Assembly: GCA_046297395.1 (NCBI GenBank)
Contig: JBKCNM010000011.1
Location: forward strand, 1-46,555
Direction of reading: 5' to 3'
Length of the DNA: 46,555 nt
From: JBEICQ01 sp046297395
Lineage (GTDB): Bacteria > Bacteroidota > Bacteroidia > UBA4408
Shown here: in pieces, positions 34,875 through 43,299 of the stretch
Layout: every line of letters begins with the position of its first letter
Position numbering within the stretch: the stretch's first letter is position 1
Program-made: the position numbers and the translations under genes
Notes under the pieces: model-generated
Databases searched by the model: none
What the model saw: the letters and a program-made list of their open reading frames with translations, nothing else
Told to the model about the DNA's origin: nothing

Positions 34875-36032
34875 TTACTCAAGCCAGGAGGTAAAATATT
34901 TTCCGTCGTCAAGCTTCATGGCTTCTTTTGTAATCATCAGAGGCCTGAATGTATCAACCATCACTGCCAGCTCATCGGTTTGTGTTTTGCCAATGCTTCG
35001 TTCGTATGCCCCAGGGTGAGGCCCGTGAGGAATTCCTCCGGGATGAAATGAGATATGTCCGGGTGCGATGTCATTGCGGCTCATAAAATCTCCGTCTACA
35101 TAATACAACAACTCATCCGAGTCGATATTGGAATGATTGTATGGAGCAGGAATGGATTGCGGGTGATAGTCGTACAAACGCGGACAGAAAGAGCAAACCA
35201 CAAAATTGTGTGCTTCAAAAGTTTGGTGCACCGGTGGCGGTTGGTGCACACGACCGGTGATGGGTTCAAAATCCTTTATGTTGAAAGCCCAGGGATAATT
35301 ATATCCATCCCAACCAATCACATCAAAAGGATGTGTAGCATAAATAAACTCGTACATCACCTGTTGTTTTTTTATCATCAGGGTGAAGTCTCCTTTTTCA
35401 TCATGGGTTTCCAGCTGTGAGGGCACTTTAAAATCTCTTTCGCAAAAGGGTGAATGCTCCAGGTGTTGACCTACCGAATTTTTGTAACGCTTGGGAGTGT
35501 AAATAGGACTGAAGGATTCTACGATGAACAGGCGGTTGTCCGGAGTATCAAAGTGCATCTGATAAATCATTCCGCGGGGAATAATCAGGTAGTCACCATA
35601 TTCAAAGGGAATGTTTCCCAAAAATGTTTTGAGGGTGCCGCTGCCTTTGTGAATAAAAATCATTTCGTCGGCATCGGCATTTTTATAAAAATACCCGGTG
35701 CTTGACTGCTGTGGTGCAGCCAGAGATATGTGAAGGTCGTTGTTTACAAAAAGGGCCTTCCTGCTTTCAAGGTAATCCGCTACGGGAGGCAATTGAAATC
35801 CTTTTAAGCGAAGAGATTTCAGGCTTTTGTGGTGCGCAATTTCGGGAGCCACCTGTTTCTCAGAAAGGATGGCTTTTACCTGTGTGGGGCGATGCACATG
35901 ATAAAGCAGGGATGACATGCCATGAAACCCTTCAGTGCCGAAGAGTTGTTCGTAGTATAGTTTACCATCTTCTTTGTAAAAGGTGGTGTGTCGTTTATGG
36001 GGAATTTTACCCTGTGAATGGTAGAGTGGCAT
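34875..36032 (-). CDS. hmgA: Homogentisate 1,2-dioxygenase (short Bacteroidota type), 385 residues
   Basis: A cupin-fold enzyme that opens the ring of homogentisate in tyrosine/phenylalanine breakdown. Family features include FIHKGSGTLKTFLG, YLIIPRGMIYQM and YPWAFNIKDFEPITG. The iron-site region is PYNHSNIDSDELLYYVDG and HPGGIPHGPHPGAYE, where the His and Glu/Asp ligands are expected. It is shorter than the roughly 440-residue enzymes of proteobacteria and animals. It is first in an operon whose next genes make polysaccharide, an unusual context. Its -7 box is at 36055-36062. Confidence 0.9.
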   Translation of the reverse strand: MPLYHSQGKIPHKRHTTFYKEDGKLYYEQLFGTEGFHGMSSLLYHVHRPTQVKAILSEKQVAPEIAHHKSLKSLRLKGFQLPPVADYLESRKALFVNNDLHISLAAPQQSSTGYFYKNADADEMIFIHKGSGTLKTFLGNIPFEYGDYLIIPRGMIYQMHFDTPDNRLFIVESFSPIYTPKRYKNSVGQHLEHSPFCERDFKVPSQLETHDEKGDFTLMIKKQQVMYEFIYATHPFDVIGWDGYNYPWAFNIKDFEPITGRVHQPPPVHQTFEAHNFVVCSFCPRLYDYHPQSIPAPYNHSNIDSDELLYYVDGDFMSRNDIAPGHISFHPGGIPHGPHPGAYERSIGKTQTDELAVMVDTFRPLMITKEAMKLDDGKYFTSWLE

Positions 36033-36054
36033 CTTATAAATGAAATGAGGATAA

Positions 36055-36062
36055 CAAATTTA
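36055..36062 (-). promoter_or_regulatory. -7 box of the hmgA operon
   Basis: Minus-strand TAAATTTG, a perfect TAxxTTTG, 22 nt before the start at 36032. No clear -33. It lies 3 bp from the opposing box at 36066-36073. Confidence 0.45.
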
Positions 36063-36065
36063 GTG

Positions 36066-36073
36066 TATTTTTG
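36066..36073 (+). promoter_or_regulatory. -7 box of the glycosyltransferase-rnhB unit
   Basis: TATTTTTG, a perfect TAxxTTTG, 17 nt before the TTG start at 36091. No clear -33. Confidence 0.45.
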
Positions 36074-36090
36074 AAACATCGGAATTTCCC

Positions 36091-37206
36091 TTGCAAATTG
36101 CTGTAAATACAAGGCTTTTAATCAAAGACAGGGTGGACGGCATCTCGCGTTATGCTTATGAATTATTGTCGCGCATGACCCGGGCACATCCCGAAGATCA
36201 CTTTGTTTTCTTGTTTGACCGTGAGCCCGATCCGGCATTTATTTTTTCTGAAAATGTAACCCCCATCGTTTTGTCTCCACAGGCAAGGCATCCCTTTTTA
36301 TTTTATTGGTGGTTTGAGTTCTCTGTAGCTTCATTACTCAACCGAATGAAACCGGATGTTTTCTTTTCGCCTGACGGATTTTTATCGCTTCGCGCAAACT
36401 GCAAGCAGGTTGCGGTGATACATGACATAAATTTTGCCCATTTTCCGGAAGGACTTCCGAAACTTGTGGCCTTATATTACAATTATTTTTTTCCACGCTT
36501 TGCAAAAAAGGCCGATGCAATTATCAGCGTTTCATCCTTCTCTGCCAATGATATTATACATACTTACGGCATTGATCCGGCAAAGGTACAGGCCATTCAC
36601 AACGGACCCGGAAAAGTTTTTCCGAATACTTCTGGTGATGTGAGCAAAGCCATACTGACAAAGCACTGCATCCAGTCTCCTTATTTTCTGTTTACAGGCA
36701 CACTTCTGCCGAGAAAAAATATTGAAGGCATGTTACAGGCTTTCGATTATTTCTGCGAACAATCCGAGCAGCCCTATCAATTGGTGATGGCAGGGGGAAA
36801 ATACCGTTGGACATCCAGCATGGAAAACACCTATAAGAAAATGAAATATGCCGATCGTGTCATTTTCACCGGTCGTGTGGATGATGCGGTGATGGGAGCA
36901 TTTATTCAGCAGGCAAGTTGCATGCTGTTTATTCCCTTTTATGAAGGCTTTGGCTTCCCTGTTCTGGAAGCATTCTCTGCAGGCGTTCCGGTGGTATGTT
37001 CACGCGTGAGTTCCTTGCCCGAAGTAGGTGGGAATTATGCCTTTTATTGCGATCCGCATCTCACTGATAGCATTGTTAAATCGATGCAGGAGGCTCTTGC
37101 ATCAGTTCGTGACAGGGAAGTTTACAAAAAGGCTTCGGCAGCATTCAGCTGGGATGTGTGTGCAGCCAAAACCTATGCACTCATTTTAAAAACTGTGCAT
37201 GGTTAA
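36091..37206 (+). CDS. Family 4 glycosyltransferase, 371 residues, TTG start
   Basis: TTG at 36091 begins the typical lead-in (MQIAVNTRLLIKDRVDGISR), where the VDGISRY loop belongs to GT4 enzymes; no ATG is near. Further markers are VAVIHDINFAHFP, ADAIISVSSFSANDI, FLFTGTLLPRKNIEGML and FIPFYEGFGFPVLEAFSAG, which holds the EX7E motif. It is a retaining, nucleotide-sugar-dependent enzyme of mannosyltransferase-like type. It is divergent from the hmgA/polysaccharide operon, so the two units may serve one glycan. The 3' end overlaps rnhB by 8 bp. Confidence 0.9.
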   Translation: MQIAVNTRLLIKDRVDGISRYAYELLSRMTRAHPEDHFVFLFDREPDPAFIFSENVTPIVLSPQARHPFLFYWWFEFSVASLLNRMKPDVFFSPDGFLSLRANCKQVAVIHDINFAHFPEGLPKLVALYYNYFFPRFAKKADAIISVSSFSANDIIHTYGIDPAKVQAIHNGPGKVFPNTSGDVSKAILTKHCIQSPYFLFTGTLLPRKNIEGMLQAFDYFCEQSEQPYQLVMAGGKYRWTSSMENTYKKMKYADRVIFTGRVDDAVMGAFIQQASCMLFIPFYEGFGFPVLEAFSAGVPVVCSRVSSLPEVGGNYAFYCDPHLTDSIVKSMQEALASVRDREVYKKASAAFSWDVCAAKTYALILKTVHG

Positions 37207-37798
37207 GCGGATTTTAAAATCTTTTCCTGAGGCCGGTTGCGATGAGGCCGGCAGGGGTTGTTTGGCCGGTCCGGTAGTTGCTGCTGCGGTCATTCTTCCT
37301 AAGAATTTCAGGGATCCCGGATTAAATGATTCAAAAAAATTAAGCAGGGAGGAAAGGGAGAGTTTTGCTCCTATCATACTTGAAAAAGCACTTGCGGTGG
37401 GCATTGGCATTGTTGACAATCATACCATAGACCGCATCAATATTCTTAAGGCTTCCATCGCTGCCATGCACCTTGCCTTAGATCAACTTGGTATGGATGC
37501 TGCACATATCGTGGTGGATGGAAACAGGTTTATTGCATACAAAGAAATTCCACACACATGTGTTATCAAAGGTGATGGGAAAATACTGTCAGTAGCAGCT
37601 GCTTCTATCATTGCCAAAACCACTCGTGACAAAATGATGATGGACTTGCACAAGGAACATCCCGAATATGGATGGAATACAAATATGGGATATGGCACCC
37701 AAGCTCATCGAGAGGTTATCCATCAACTTGGATATACACCTTACCACAGGAAAAGTTTTGTTTTGAAGTCTCTGCAAAAAACACTTGCATTTGAGTAG
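37199..37798 (+). CDS. rnhB: Ribonuclease HII, 199 residues
   Basis: The active-site motif GCDEAGRGCLAGPVVAAAV carries Asp15 and Glu16. The other conserved blocks are LNDSKKLSREER, HIVVDGNRF (third acidic residue), KGDGKILSVAAASIIAKTTRD and MGYGTQAHREVI. It cuts RNA in RNA-DNA hybrids and removes misincorporated ribonucleotides. It is full length. ATG at 37199 overlaps the preceding glycosyltransferase by 8 bp, so translation is probably coupled. Confidence 0.97.
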   Translation: MVKRILKSFPEAGCDEAGRGCLAGPVVAAAVILPKNFRDPGLNDSKKLSREERESFAPIILEKALAVGIGIVDNHTIDRINILKASIAAMHLALDQLGMDAAHIVVDGNRFIAYKEIPHTCVIKGDGKILSVAAASIIAKTTRDKMMMDLHKEHPEYGWNTNMGYGTQAHREVIHQLGYTPYHRKSFVLKSLQKTLAFE

Positions 37799-37807
37799 AA
37801 GGTATTC

Positions 37808-37839
37808 AAAAAAAAGTCCGGAAGAAACTCCCGGACTTT
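37808..37839 (-). terminator. Rho-independent terminator of the aconitase gene
   Basis: The stem AAAGTCCGG / CCGGACTTT with a 9-nt loop has an A-run on the plus-strand left side (37808-37815), giving a U-tract only on the minus transcript. It therefore serves the aconitase gene, whose stop is at 37859, rather than rnhB. Confidence 0.8.
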
Positions 37840-37858
37840 GAATGATTGGTAAGCTTAC

Positions 37859-40126
37859 TTACGACTTTACTGATGCCCTGATGATGTTCAGTGCTCCACC
37901 TGCCTTGAACCATTCAATTTGCTGTGCATTGTAAGAATGATTTACCGGGAAGGACTCAACCTGTCCATCACTGTGGGTAAGTTCGAAGGTGAGTGGCACA
38001 CCCGGTGCGAATGATTGGAGACCTTTGATGGCGATCACATCATCTTCCATAATCTTGTTGTAGTCTTCTTTGTTGGCGAATGTGAGTGCCAGCATACCTT
38101 GTTTTTTCAGGTTGGTTTCGTGGATGCGGGCAAACGACTTCACGAGAACTGCACGCACGCCTAGGTGGCGGGGCTCCATGGCTGCATGTTCGCGGGAAGA
38201 TCCTTCTCCGTAGTTTTCGTCGCCCACGACAACAGAGCCGATGCCGGCAGCTTTGTACTTGCGCTGTACGGCAGGCACAGAACCGTATTCTCCATTGAGT
38301 TGGTTTTTTACGGAATCAGATTTGTCATTAAAAAAGTTGGTGGCACCAATGAGCATGTTGTTGGAAATGTTGTCAAGGTGTCCGCGGAATTTCAGCCAGG
38401 GTCCTGCCATAGAGATATGGTCGGTGGTGCATTTTCCTTTCACTTTGATCAGAAGTTTCAGTTGAGAAAGGTCGGTTCCTTCCCAAGCTGCAAAAGGAGA
38501 TAGCAACTGAAGGCGATCACTTTCGGGCGATACTTTTACCTGTACAGTACTTCCATCTTTTGCTGGCTCCTGGTATCCTGCATCTTCCACTGAAAATCCT
38601 TTGGCCGGCAGTTCCAGGCCTTGGGGTTCATCAAGTTTTACCTTTTCCCCTTTTTCGTTGGTGAGGTAATCGGTGGCAGGATTGAAGGTTAAATCACCTG
38701 CGATGGCAAAGGCGGTAACCATTTCAGGGGAAGCCACAAATGCGTGAGTATTTGGGTTGCCGTCGTTACGGGCTTTGAAGTTTCTGTTGAAGGAGGTGAT
38801 GATGGAATTTTTTCTGTTTGGATCATCGCTGTGTCTGGCCCACTGACCGATGCAGGGACCACAGGCATTGGCCAGCACCACTCCGCCCATGGAAGCGAAA
38901 GTGCTCAGGAAACCATCGCGTTCCACAGTGTAACGCACCTGCTCCGATCCGGGAGTGATCGTAAATTCAGCCTTTGCTTTGAGGTTTTTGTCGATGGCCT
39001 GCTGAGCAAGTGAGGCAGAGCGTGAAATGTCTTCGTAGGAAGAATTGGTACAGGAGCCAATCAAGCCCACTTCCAGTTTTGCAGGCCAGCCATTTTCTTT
39101 TACTGCAGCAGCAAATTTGGAAAGAGGCCAAGCGAGGTCCGGAGTAAATGGGCCATTGATGTGTGGCTCAAGTTCCGAGAGGTTGATTTCGATAACCTCA
39201 TCAAAATATTTTTCGGGGTTTGCATACACTTCATCATCCGCACGCAAGTGATGTGCTACTTCGTCGGCAGCTGCAGCTACATCAGCACGATCGGTACCGC
39301 GCAGGTAGTCGCTCATTTTTTTGTCGTAACCAAAGATGGATGTGGTGGCTCCAATTTCTGCACCCATGTTACAGATGGTTCCTTTTCCTGTGCAGCTAAG
39401 CGACTCAGCACCCTCTCCGAAATACTCAACAATTTTATCTGTTCCGCCTTTCACCGTGAGGATACCTGCCACTTTAAGAATGACATCTTTTGCAGAGGCC
39501 CATCCGCTGAGTTTCCCTGTGAGCTTGATGCCAATCAGTTTGGGAAATTTGAGTTCCCATGGCAAACCTGCCATTACATCACAAGCATCTGCTCCGCCTA
39601 CGCCAATGGCAATCATTCCTAATCCACCTGCATTAACGGTATGCGAATCTGTACCAATCATCATCCCGCCGGGGAAGGCATAATTTTCGAGCACTACCTG
39701 GTGGATGATGCCGGCTCCCGGCTTCCAGAAGCCGATGCCATACTTATTGGAAACAGAAGAGAGAAATTCAAATACCTCTTTGTTTTTATCTTTTGCTTTG
39801 GCAAGATCAGCTCCTGCACCATTTTCGGCTTGAATGAGATGGTCGCAGTGTACCGTGCTCGGAACAGCAACCTTAGGACGGCCCGCCTGCATAAATTGAA
39901 GAAGGGCCATTTGTGCGGTTGCATCCTGCATAGCCACACGATCAGGATTAAAATCTACATATGATTTACCTCTCTCAAAAGGCTTTGCCGGCAAAGCATC
40001 GGTGAGGTGTGCGTACAAAATTTTTTCAGTGAGTGTTAGCGGGCGACCGGTCATGGTACGCGCTGCTTCTACTTTTTGGGCGAGACCGGCGTATACATGC
40101 CGAATCATGTTAAAATCAAAAGCCAT
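37859..40126 (-). CDS. Aconitate hydratase, mitochondrial type, 755 residues
   Basis: ATG at 40126 (MAFDFNMIRHVYAGL) is chosen over 40156 because aconitases of this type begin there. The [4Fe-4S] ligands are visible as GLIGSCTNSSYED and ANACGPCIGQW. The substrate motifs TDSHTVNAGGLG and YGEGSSREHAAMEPRHLG are present. Length and sequence fit the eukaryotic mitochondrial-like aconitase found in Bacteroidota, not AcnA or AcnB of E. coli. It converts citrate to isocitrate in the TCA cycle. It appears monocistronic, with its own terminator; no clear promoter was seen. Confidence 0.96.
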   Translation of the reverse strand: MAFDFNMIRHVYAGLAQKVEAARTMTGRPLTLTEKILYAHLTDALPAKPFERGKSYVDFNPDRVAMQDATAQMALLQFMQAGRPKVAVPSTVHCDHLIQAENGAGADLAKAKDKNKEVFEFLSSVSNKYGIGFWKPGAGIIHQVVLENYAFPGGMMIGTDSHTVNAGGLGMIAIGVGGADACDVMAGLPWELKFPKLIGIKLTGKLSGWASAKDVILKVAGILTVKGGTDKIVEYFGEGAESLSCTGKGTICNMGAEIGATTSIFGYDKKMSDYLRGTDRADVAAAADEVAHHLRADDEVYANPEKYFDEVIEINLSELEPHINGPFTPDLAWPLSKFAAAVKENGWPAKLEVGLIGSCTNSSYEDISRSASLAQQAIDKNLKAKAEFTITPGSEQVRYTVERDGFLSTFASMGGVVLANACGPCIGQWARHSDDPNRKNSIITSFNRNFKARNDGNPNTHAFVASPEMVTAFAIAGDLTFNPATDYLTNEKGEKVKLDEPQGLELPAKGFSVEDAGYQEPAKDGSTVQVKVSPESDRLQLLSPFAAWEGTDLSQLKLLIKVKGKCTTDHISMAGPWLKFRGHLDNISNNMLIGATNFFNDKSDSVKNQLNGEYGSVPAVQRKYKAAGIGSVVVGDENYGEGSSREHAAMEPRHLGVRAVLVKSFARIHETNLKKQGMLALTFANKEDYNKIMEDDVIAIKGLQSFAPGVPLTFELTHSDGQVESFPVNHSYNAQQIEWFKAGGALNIIRASVKS

Positions 40127-40185
40127 ACATTTTTGTTTGGATGGCGAAATTAACAAAAAGCGTGCAAACTCACACCACGCTGTTT

Positions 40186-40887
40186 TTACCTTCGCTGGCT
40201 GAGCTTGATGGCTGTAACAGGATGGATTTCCCAGGCCGTCCCCCTCCAGTTTTTGGGATTGCCCGGCCGGGTATTTTCGGCCATGTTGCTATGTTCGAAA
40301 TCAAACAGCATCCAGCCTTCCACGGTTACCCAGCGACCCAAAAATTTGCTTCTGAGCATAGAGGTGCTCCAGTCAAGGCCATTTTTTGCCATGAGGCTTC
40401 TCACCCTGGGTGTTACCTCCACCACCACACACTTGTTTTTATCGTTATTGAGCGGATCAAGCACCAGTTCTATGTGGGTATCCCGAAGGGATTTGTCCTT
40501 GCACTTGCAATTGGTTGTTTCAACACCTCCAGGCTTCACATCTCTCACATAGCCGCTTACAGAAGCTGCTTTCTGAACACTCCAGCGCCTTGTATCATCC
40601 CCGGGCTGCAGCATGGCTTTGAGGGTAATACCCTGATCAAAATCTTTAGGTGCAGGAAGTTGGGTGCGGTTTTTATAAGTATTTAAATCTCTTACCCTCG
40701 ATACTTTTGCATTTCCTTCAGGAGGACAATACACTGAAGATTCGCCTTGTGTGGATTTGGGTTTCTTTTGAGCCTGCAGCGGAAACACAATGCCGATGAC
40801 AAGGACACATAAGACCGAAACAAAACTGCCTCTGATAATTCTGCGATGCTTGGATTGATGACAATAATGGAGAAACTGATTGACCAT
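40186..40887 (-). CDS. Secreted protein of unknown function, 233 residues
   Basis: From ATG at 40887 there is a basic start (HQSKHRRIIRGS), then a hydrophobic signal segment (VSVLCVLVIGIVFPLQAQ). The mature protein has a Lys/Arg-rich region, a CKCKDKS motif, VSGYVRDVKPGGVETTNC, HIELVLDPLN, KCVVVEVTPRVR and LGRWVTVEGWMLFDFEH. The alternation of short strands suggests an OB-like fold, but I cannot name the family. The frame is open to TTG at 40923, less likely than the ATG. It follows tadA on the same strand with a gap of 76 bp to its ATG, in which a small inverted repeat (40933-40948) lies. Confidence 0.65.
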   Translation of the reverse strand: MVNQFLHYCHQSKHRRIIRGSFVSVLCVLVIGIVFPLQAQKKPKSTQGESSVYCPPEGNAKVSRVRDLNTYKNRTQLPAPKDFDQGITLKAMLQPGDDTRRWSVQKAASVSGYVRDVKPGGVETTNCKCKDKSLRDTHIELVLDPLNNDKNKCVVVEVTPRVRSLMAKNGLDWSTSMLRSKFLGRWVTVEGWMLFDFEHSNMAENTRPGNPKNWRGTAWEIHPVTAIKLSQRR

Positions 40888-40932
40888 ATAAAAAGTGATT
40901 TGGGAAACTATTTTGTTCTGCAATATTACATG

Positions 40933-40948
40933 ATAATCTCCTGATTAT
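40933..40948. repeat. Short inverted repeat between tadA and the secreted-protein gene
   Basis: ATAATC-TCCT-GATTAT, with 6-bp arms and a 4-nt loop. There is no T-run. It lies upstream of the gene starting at 40887, so it could be an operator or a leader hairpin. Confidence 0.3.
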
Positions 40949-40963
40949 TTTAATGCATCAGAA

Positions 40964-41434
40964 TCAGGGCTTGGCTTTTTTTTCTCTCATTTCTTTGAAA
41001 AAATTACTCAGCAGCTCGCTGCATTCCTTCTCGAGAATACCTTTTGTTACAGAGGTTCGGGGATGCAAAATATTTTTTCCTGTCAGGTGATATCCCCTTT
41101 TGTCGTCGGATGCGCCGTATACCAGCCTGCCGAGTTGTGCCCAAAAGAGCGCGCCTGCGCACATCACGCAAGGTTCGAGGGTAACATACAAGGTACATTC
41201 ACCGAGGTACTTTGAGGCAAGGCCCCCGGATGCTGCAGTATAAGCAATTAGTTCGGCATGGGCGGTGCAATCATTAAGGAGTTCGGTTTGGTTGAATCCC
41301 CTTGCGATAATTCTTTGTTGAGCTACCACCACAGCACCTACAGGTATTTCTCCTCTATGATAGGCCTGTTGCGCCATGCGAAGTGCTTCACGCATAAAAT
41401 ATTCATCGGAAAAAAGTAGCTCGTCTTCCTTCAT
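40964..41434 (-). CDS. tadA: tRNA-specific adenosine deaminase TadA, 156 residues
   Basis: Zinc-dependent cytidine-deaminase fold. HAELIAYTAAS contains the metal His and the proton-shuttle Glu, and EPCVMCAGALFWAQ contains the two metal Cys. It deaminates the wobble adenosine of tRNA-Arg(ACG) to inosine. Start chosen at ATG 41434 (MKEDELLFSDEYFM). The frame is open to a TTG at 41461, but that codon lies inside the TATTTTTG promoter box. Guanine deaminase-like relatives exist, but the length and motif spacing favour TadA. It is divergent from aspS, with 40 bp between starts. Confidence 0.92.
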   Translation of the reverse strand: MKEDELLFSDEYFMREALRMAQQAYHRGEIPVGAVVVAQQRIIARGFNQTELLNDCTAHAELIAYTAASGGLASKYLGECTLYVTLEPCVMCAGALFWAQLGRLVYGASDDKRGYHLTGKNILHPRTSVTKGILEKECSELLSNFFKEMREKKAKP

Positions 41435-41458
41435 CGCCTGTTTTTGTAATACTTTAGC

Positions 41459-41466
41459 CAAAAATA
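41459..41466 (-). promoter_or_regulatory. -7 box of tadA
   Basis: Minus-strand TATTTTTG, a perfect TAxxTTTG, 24 nt before ATG at 41434. No -33 TTTG was found. Confidence 0.45.
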
Positions 41467-41474
41467 ATGCTAAT

Positions 41475-43268
41475 ATGTTAAGAACTCACCATTGTGGAAT
41501 ACTGCGTTTAAGCGATGTGGGTAAAACCGTTACCCTTTGCGGATGGATTTACAAAAACCGGGACCTGGGCGGAATGACCTTTATTGATATTCGCGACCGT
41601 TACGGCATTACCCAATGCACATTTAATATGGAAGTAAGACCGGAGTTATGCAACAAAGCCAGGTCATGCGGCCGGGAGTTTGTAGTAAAAATTTCCGGCA
41701 AGGTGGTGGAGAGAAGCAATAAAAACCTCAATATTCCAACAGGAGAAATAGAGATTATTGCCGAGGAACTGCAGGTGCTGAATGTTTCCAAAACACCTCC
41801 GTTTACCATTGAAGACGAGACAGACGGCGGAGATGATTTGCGCATGAAATATCGCTACCTTGATTTGCGCAGAAACCCGGTTCGTCAAAACCTCGAGTTG
41901 CGTCATCGCATGGCTATTGAAACGCGCCGATACCTTGATGAGCAGCAGTTCATCGAGGTTGAAACACCTGTACTGATCAAATCCACACCCGAAGGTGCCA
42001 GGGATTTCGTGGTTCCTTCCCGGATGAACAAGGGACAGTTTTATGCCTTGCCTCAGTCTCCGCAAACTTTCAAGCAATTGCTCATGGTATCGGGCTTCGA
42101 CAGGTATTTTCAGCTGGTAAAATGTTTCAGGGATGAGGACTTAAGAGCCGACAGACAACCGGAGTTTACACAGATTGACTGTGAGATGAGTTTTGTGGAA
42201 CAGGAAGATATCCTACACATGTTTGAGGGATTGGTGAGACATCTTTTTAAAACAGTAAAACAGCTCGATATCCCTGAAATACCCAGGATGAGTTATGCTG
42301 ATGCCATGAAATACTATGGCAACGACAAGCCTGATGTTCGTTTTGAAATGAAACTTGTGGAGTTGAAATCCGGTGAAAGAGACCTCACCTCCGGTAAGGG
42401 TTTTAAAGTTTTTGATGATGCAGAAATGGTGCTCTGCATTTGTGTAGAAGGCGGAGCCGGATATACCAGAAAAGAAGTTGACGAACTAACGGAGTGGGTA
42501 AAAAGACCACAGATAGGTGCGGGTGGAATGGTGTATGTGCGTTGCATGCCTGATGGAACATACAAGTCAAGTGTGGATAAATTCTATGACGAGACAGCAT
42601 TAAAAACATGGGCGCATGCATGTGCTGCCAAGCAGGGTGACATGCTTTTGTTACTCAGCGGAAAGGCAGATAAAACGAGAAAAGCCATGAGCGAACTGCG
42701 ACTGGAGATGGGACAGCGTTTGGGCCTGCGCGACAAAAACACTTTTGCCTGCTTGTGGGTGCTGGATTTCCCCTTGTTGGAATGGAATGAAGGAGATCCC
42801 AACCTTCCCGATTCGATGCGGGGGCGTTGGGTAGCAAAACACCATCCCTTTACTTCTCCGAGGCCGGAAGACATCAACTTGCTGGAAAGCAATCCGGGAG
42901 CGGTGCGTGCAAATGCCTACGACATGGTCATCAACGGCGTGGAAGTAGGCGGTGGTTCCATCCGCATTCATCATTCAGAACTTCAGGAAACCATGTTTAA
43001 GGTACTTGGATTTACACCTGAAGAAGCACACAAACAATTTGGGTTTTTATTGCAGGCATTTGCTTATGGTGCTCCTCCTCATGGGGGTATTGCCTTTGGC
43101 TTCGACCGTTTGTGTTCACTTTTCGGAGGCGCTGAAAGCATCAGGGATTTTATTGCATTTCCAAAAAACAATGCCGGAAGAGATGTGATGATTGAATCTC
43201 CTTCGGCCATATCAGAAGAACAGATGCAGGAGTTGGGTATACAGCATGTACCTGTTCAGACACACTGA
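41475..43268 (+). CDS. aspS: Aspartyl-tRNA synthetase, 597 residues
   Basis: ATG at 41475 (MLRTHHCGILRLSDVG) is the usual AspRS start; the frame extends to 41376 inside tadA, which is not needed. The OB-fold anticodon domain (VTLCGWIYKNRDLGGMTFID) is followed by class II motif 2 (FRDEDLRADRQPEFTQIDCE). An inserted GAD domain of the bacterial type comes next, then motif 3 (GIAFGFDRLCSLFGG). It charges tRNA-Asp. The bacterial-type GAD insertion is present, but the sequence does not settle whether it is discriminating for Asn. Confidence 0.98.
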   Translation: MLRTHHCGILRLSDVGKTVTLCGWIYKNRDLGGMTFIDIRDRYGITQCTFNMEVRPELCNKARSCGREFVVKISGKVVERSNKNLNIPTGEIEIIAEELQVLNVSKTPPFTIEDETDGGDDLRMKYRYLDLRRNPVRQNLELRHRMAIETRRYLDEQQFIEVETPVLIKSTPEGARDFVVPSRMNKGQFYALPQSPQTFKQLLMVSGFDRYFQLVKCFRDEDLRADRQPEFTQIDCEMSFVEQEDILHMFEGLVRHLFKTVKQLDIPEIPRMSYADAMKYYGNDKPDVRFEMKLVELKSGERDLTSGKGFKVFDDAEMVLCICVEGGAGYTRKEVDELTEWVKRPQIGAGGMVYVRCMPDGTYKSSVDKFYDETALKTWAHACAAKQGDMLLLLSGKADKTRKAMSELRLEMGQRLGLRDKNTFACLWVLDFPLLEWNEGDPNLPDSMRGRWVAKHHPFTSPRPEDINLLESNPGAVRANAYDMVINGVEVGGGSIRIHHSELQETMFKVLGFTPEEAHKQFGFLLQAFAYGAPPHGGIAFGFDRLCSLFGGAESIRDFIAFPKNNAGRDVMIESPSAISEEQMQELGIQHVPVQTH

Positions 43269-43299
43269 TTTGTTTACATTTACACGCAGTTAAAAAAAC

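Noticed and set aside
30547..36032. Aromatic-degradation island together with kynureninase
   Set aside because: Only kynU and hmgA are present, about 10 kb apart with unrelated genes between, and no hpd, maiA or fahA gene lies next to them.
41376..41474. N-terminal 33-residue extension of AspRS
   Set aside because: The extension lies within tadA on the other strand, is Ser-rich and unlike any AspRS; the standard start is ATG at 41475.
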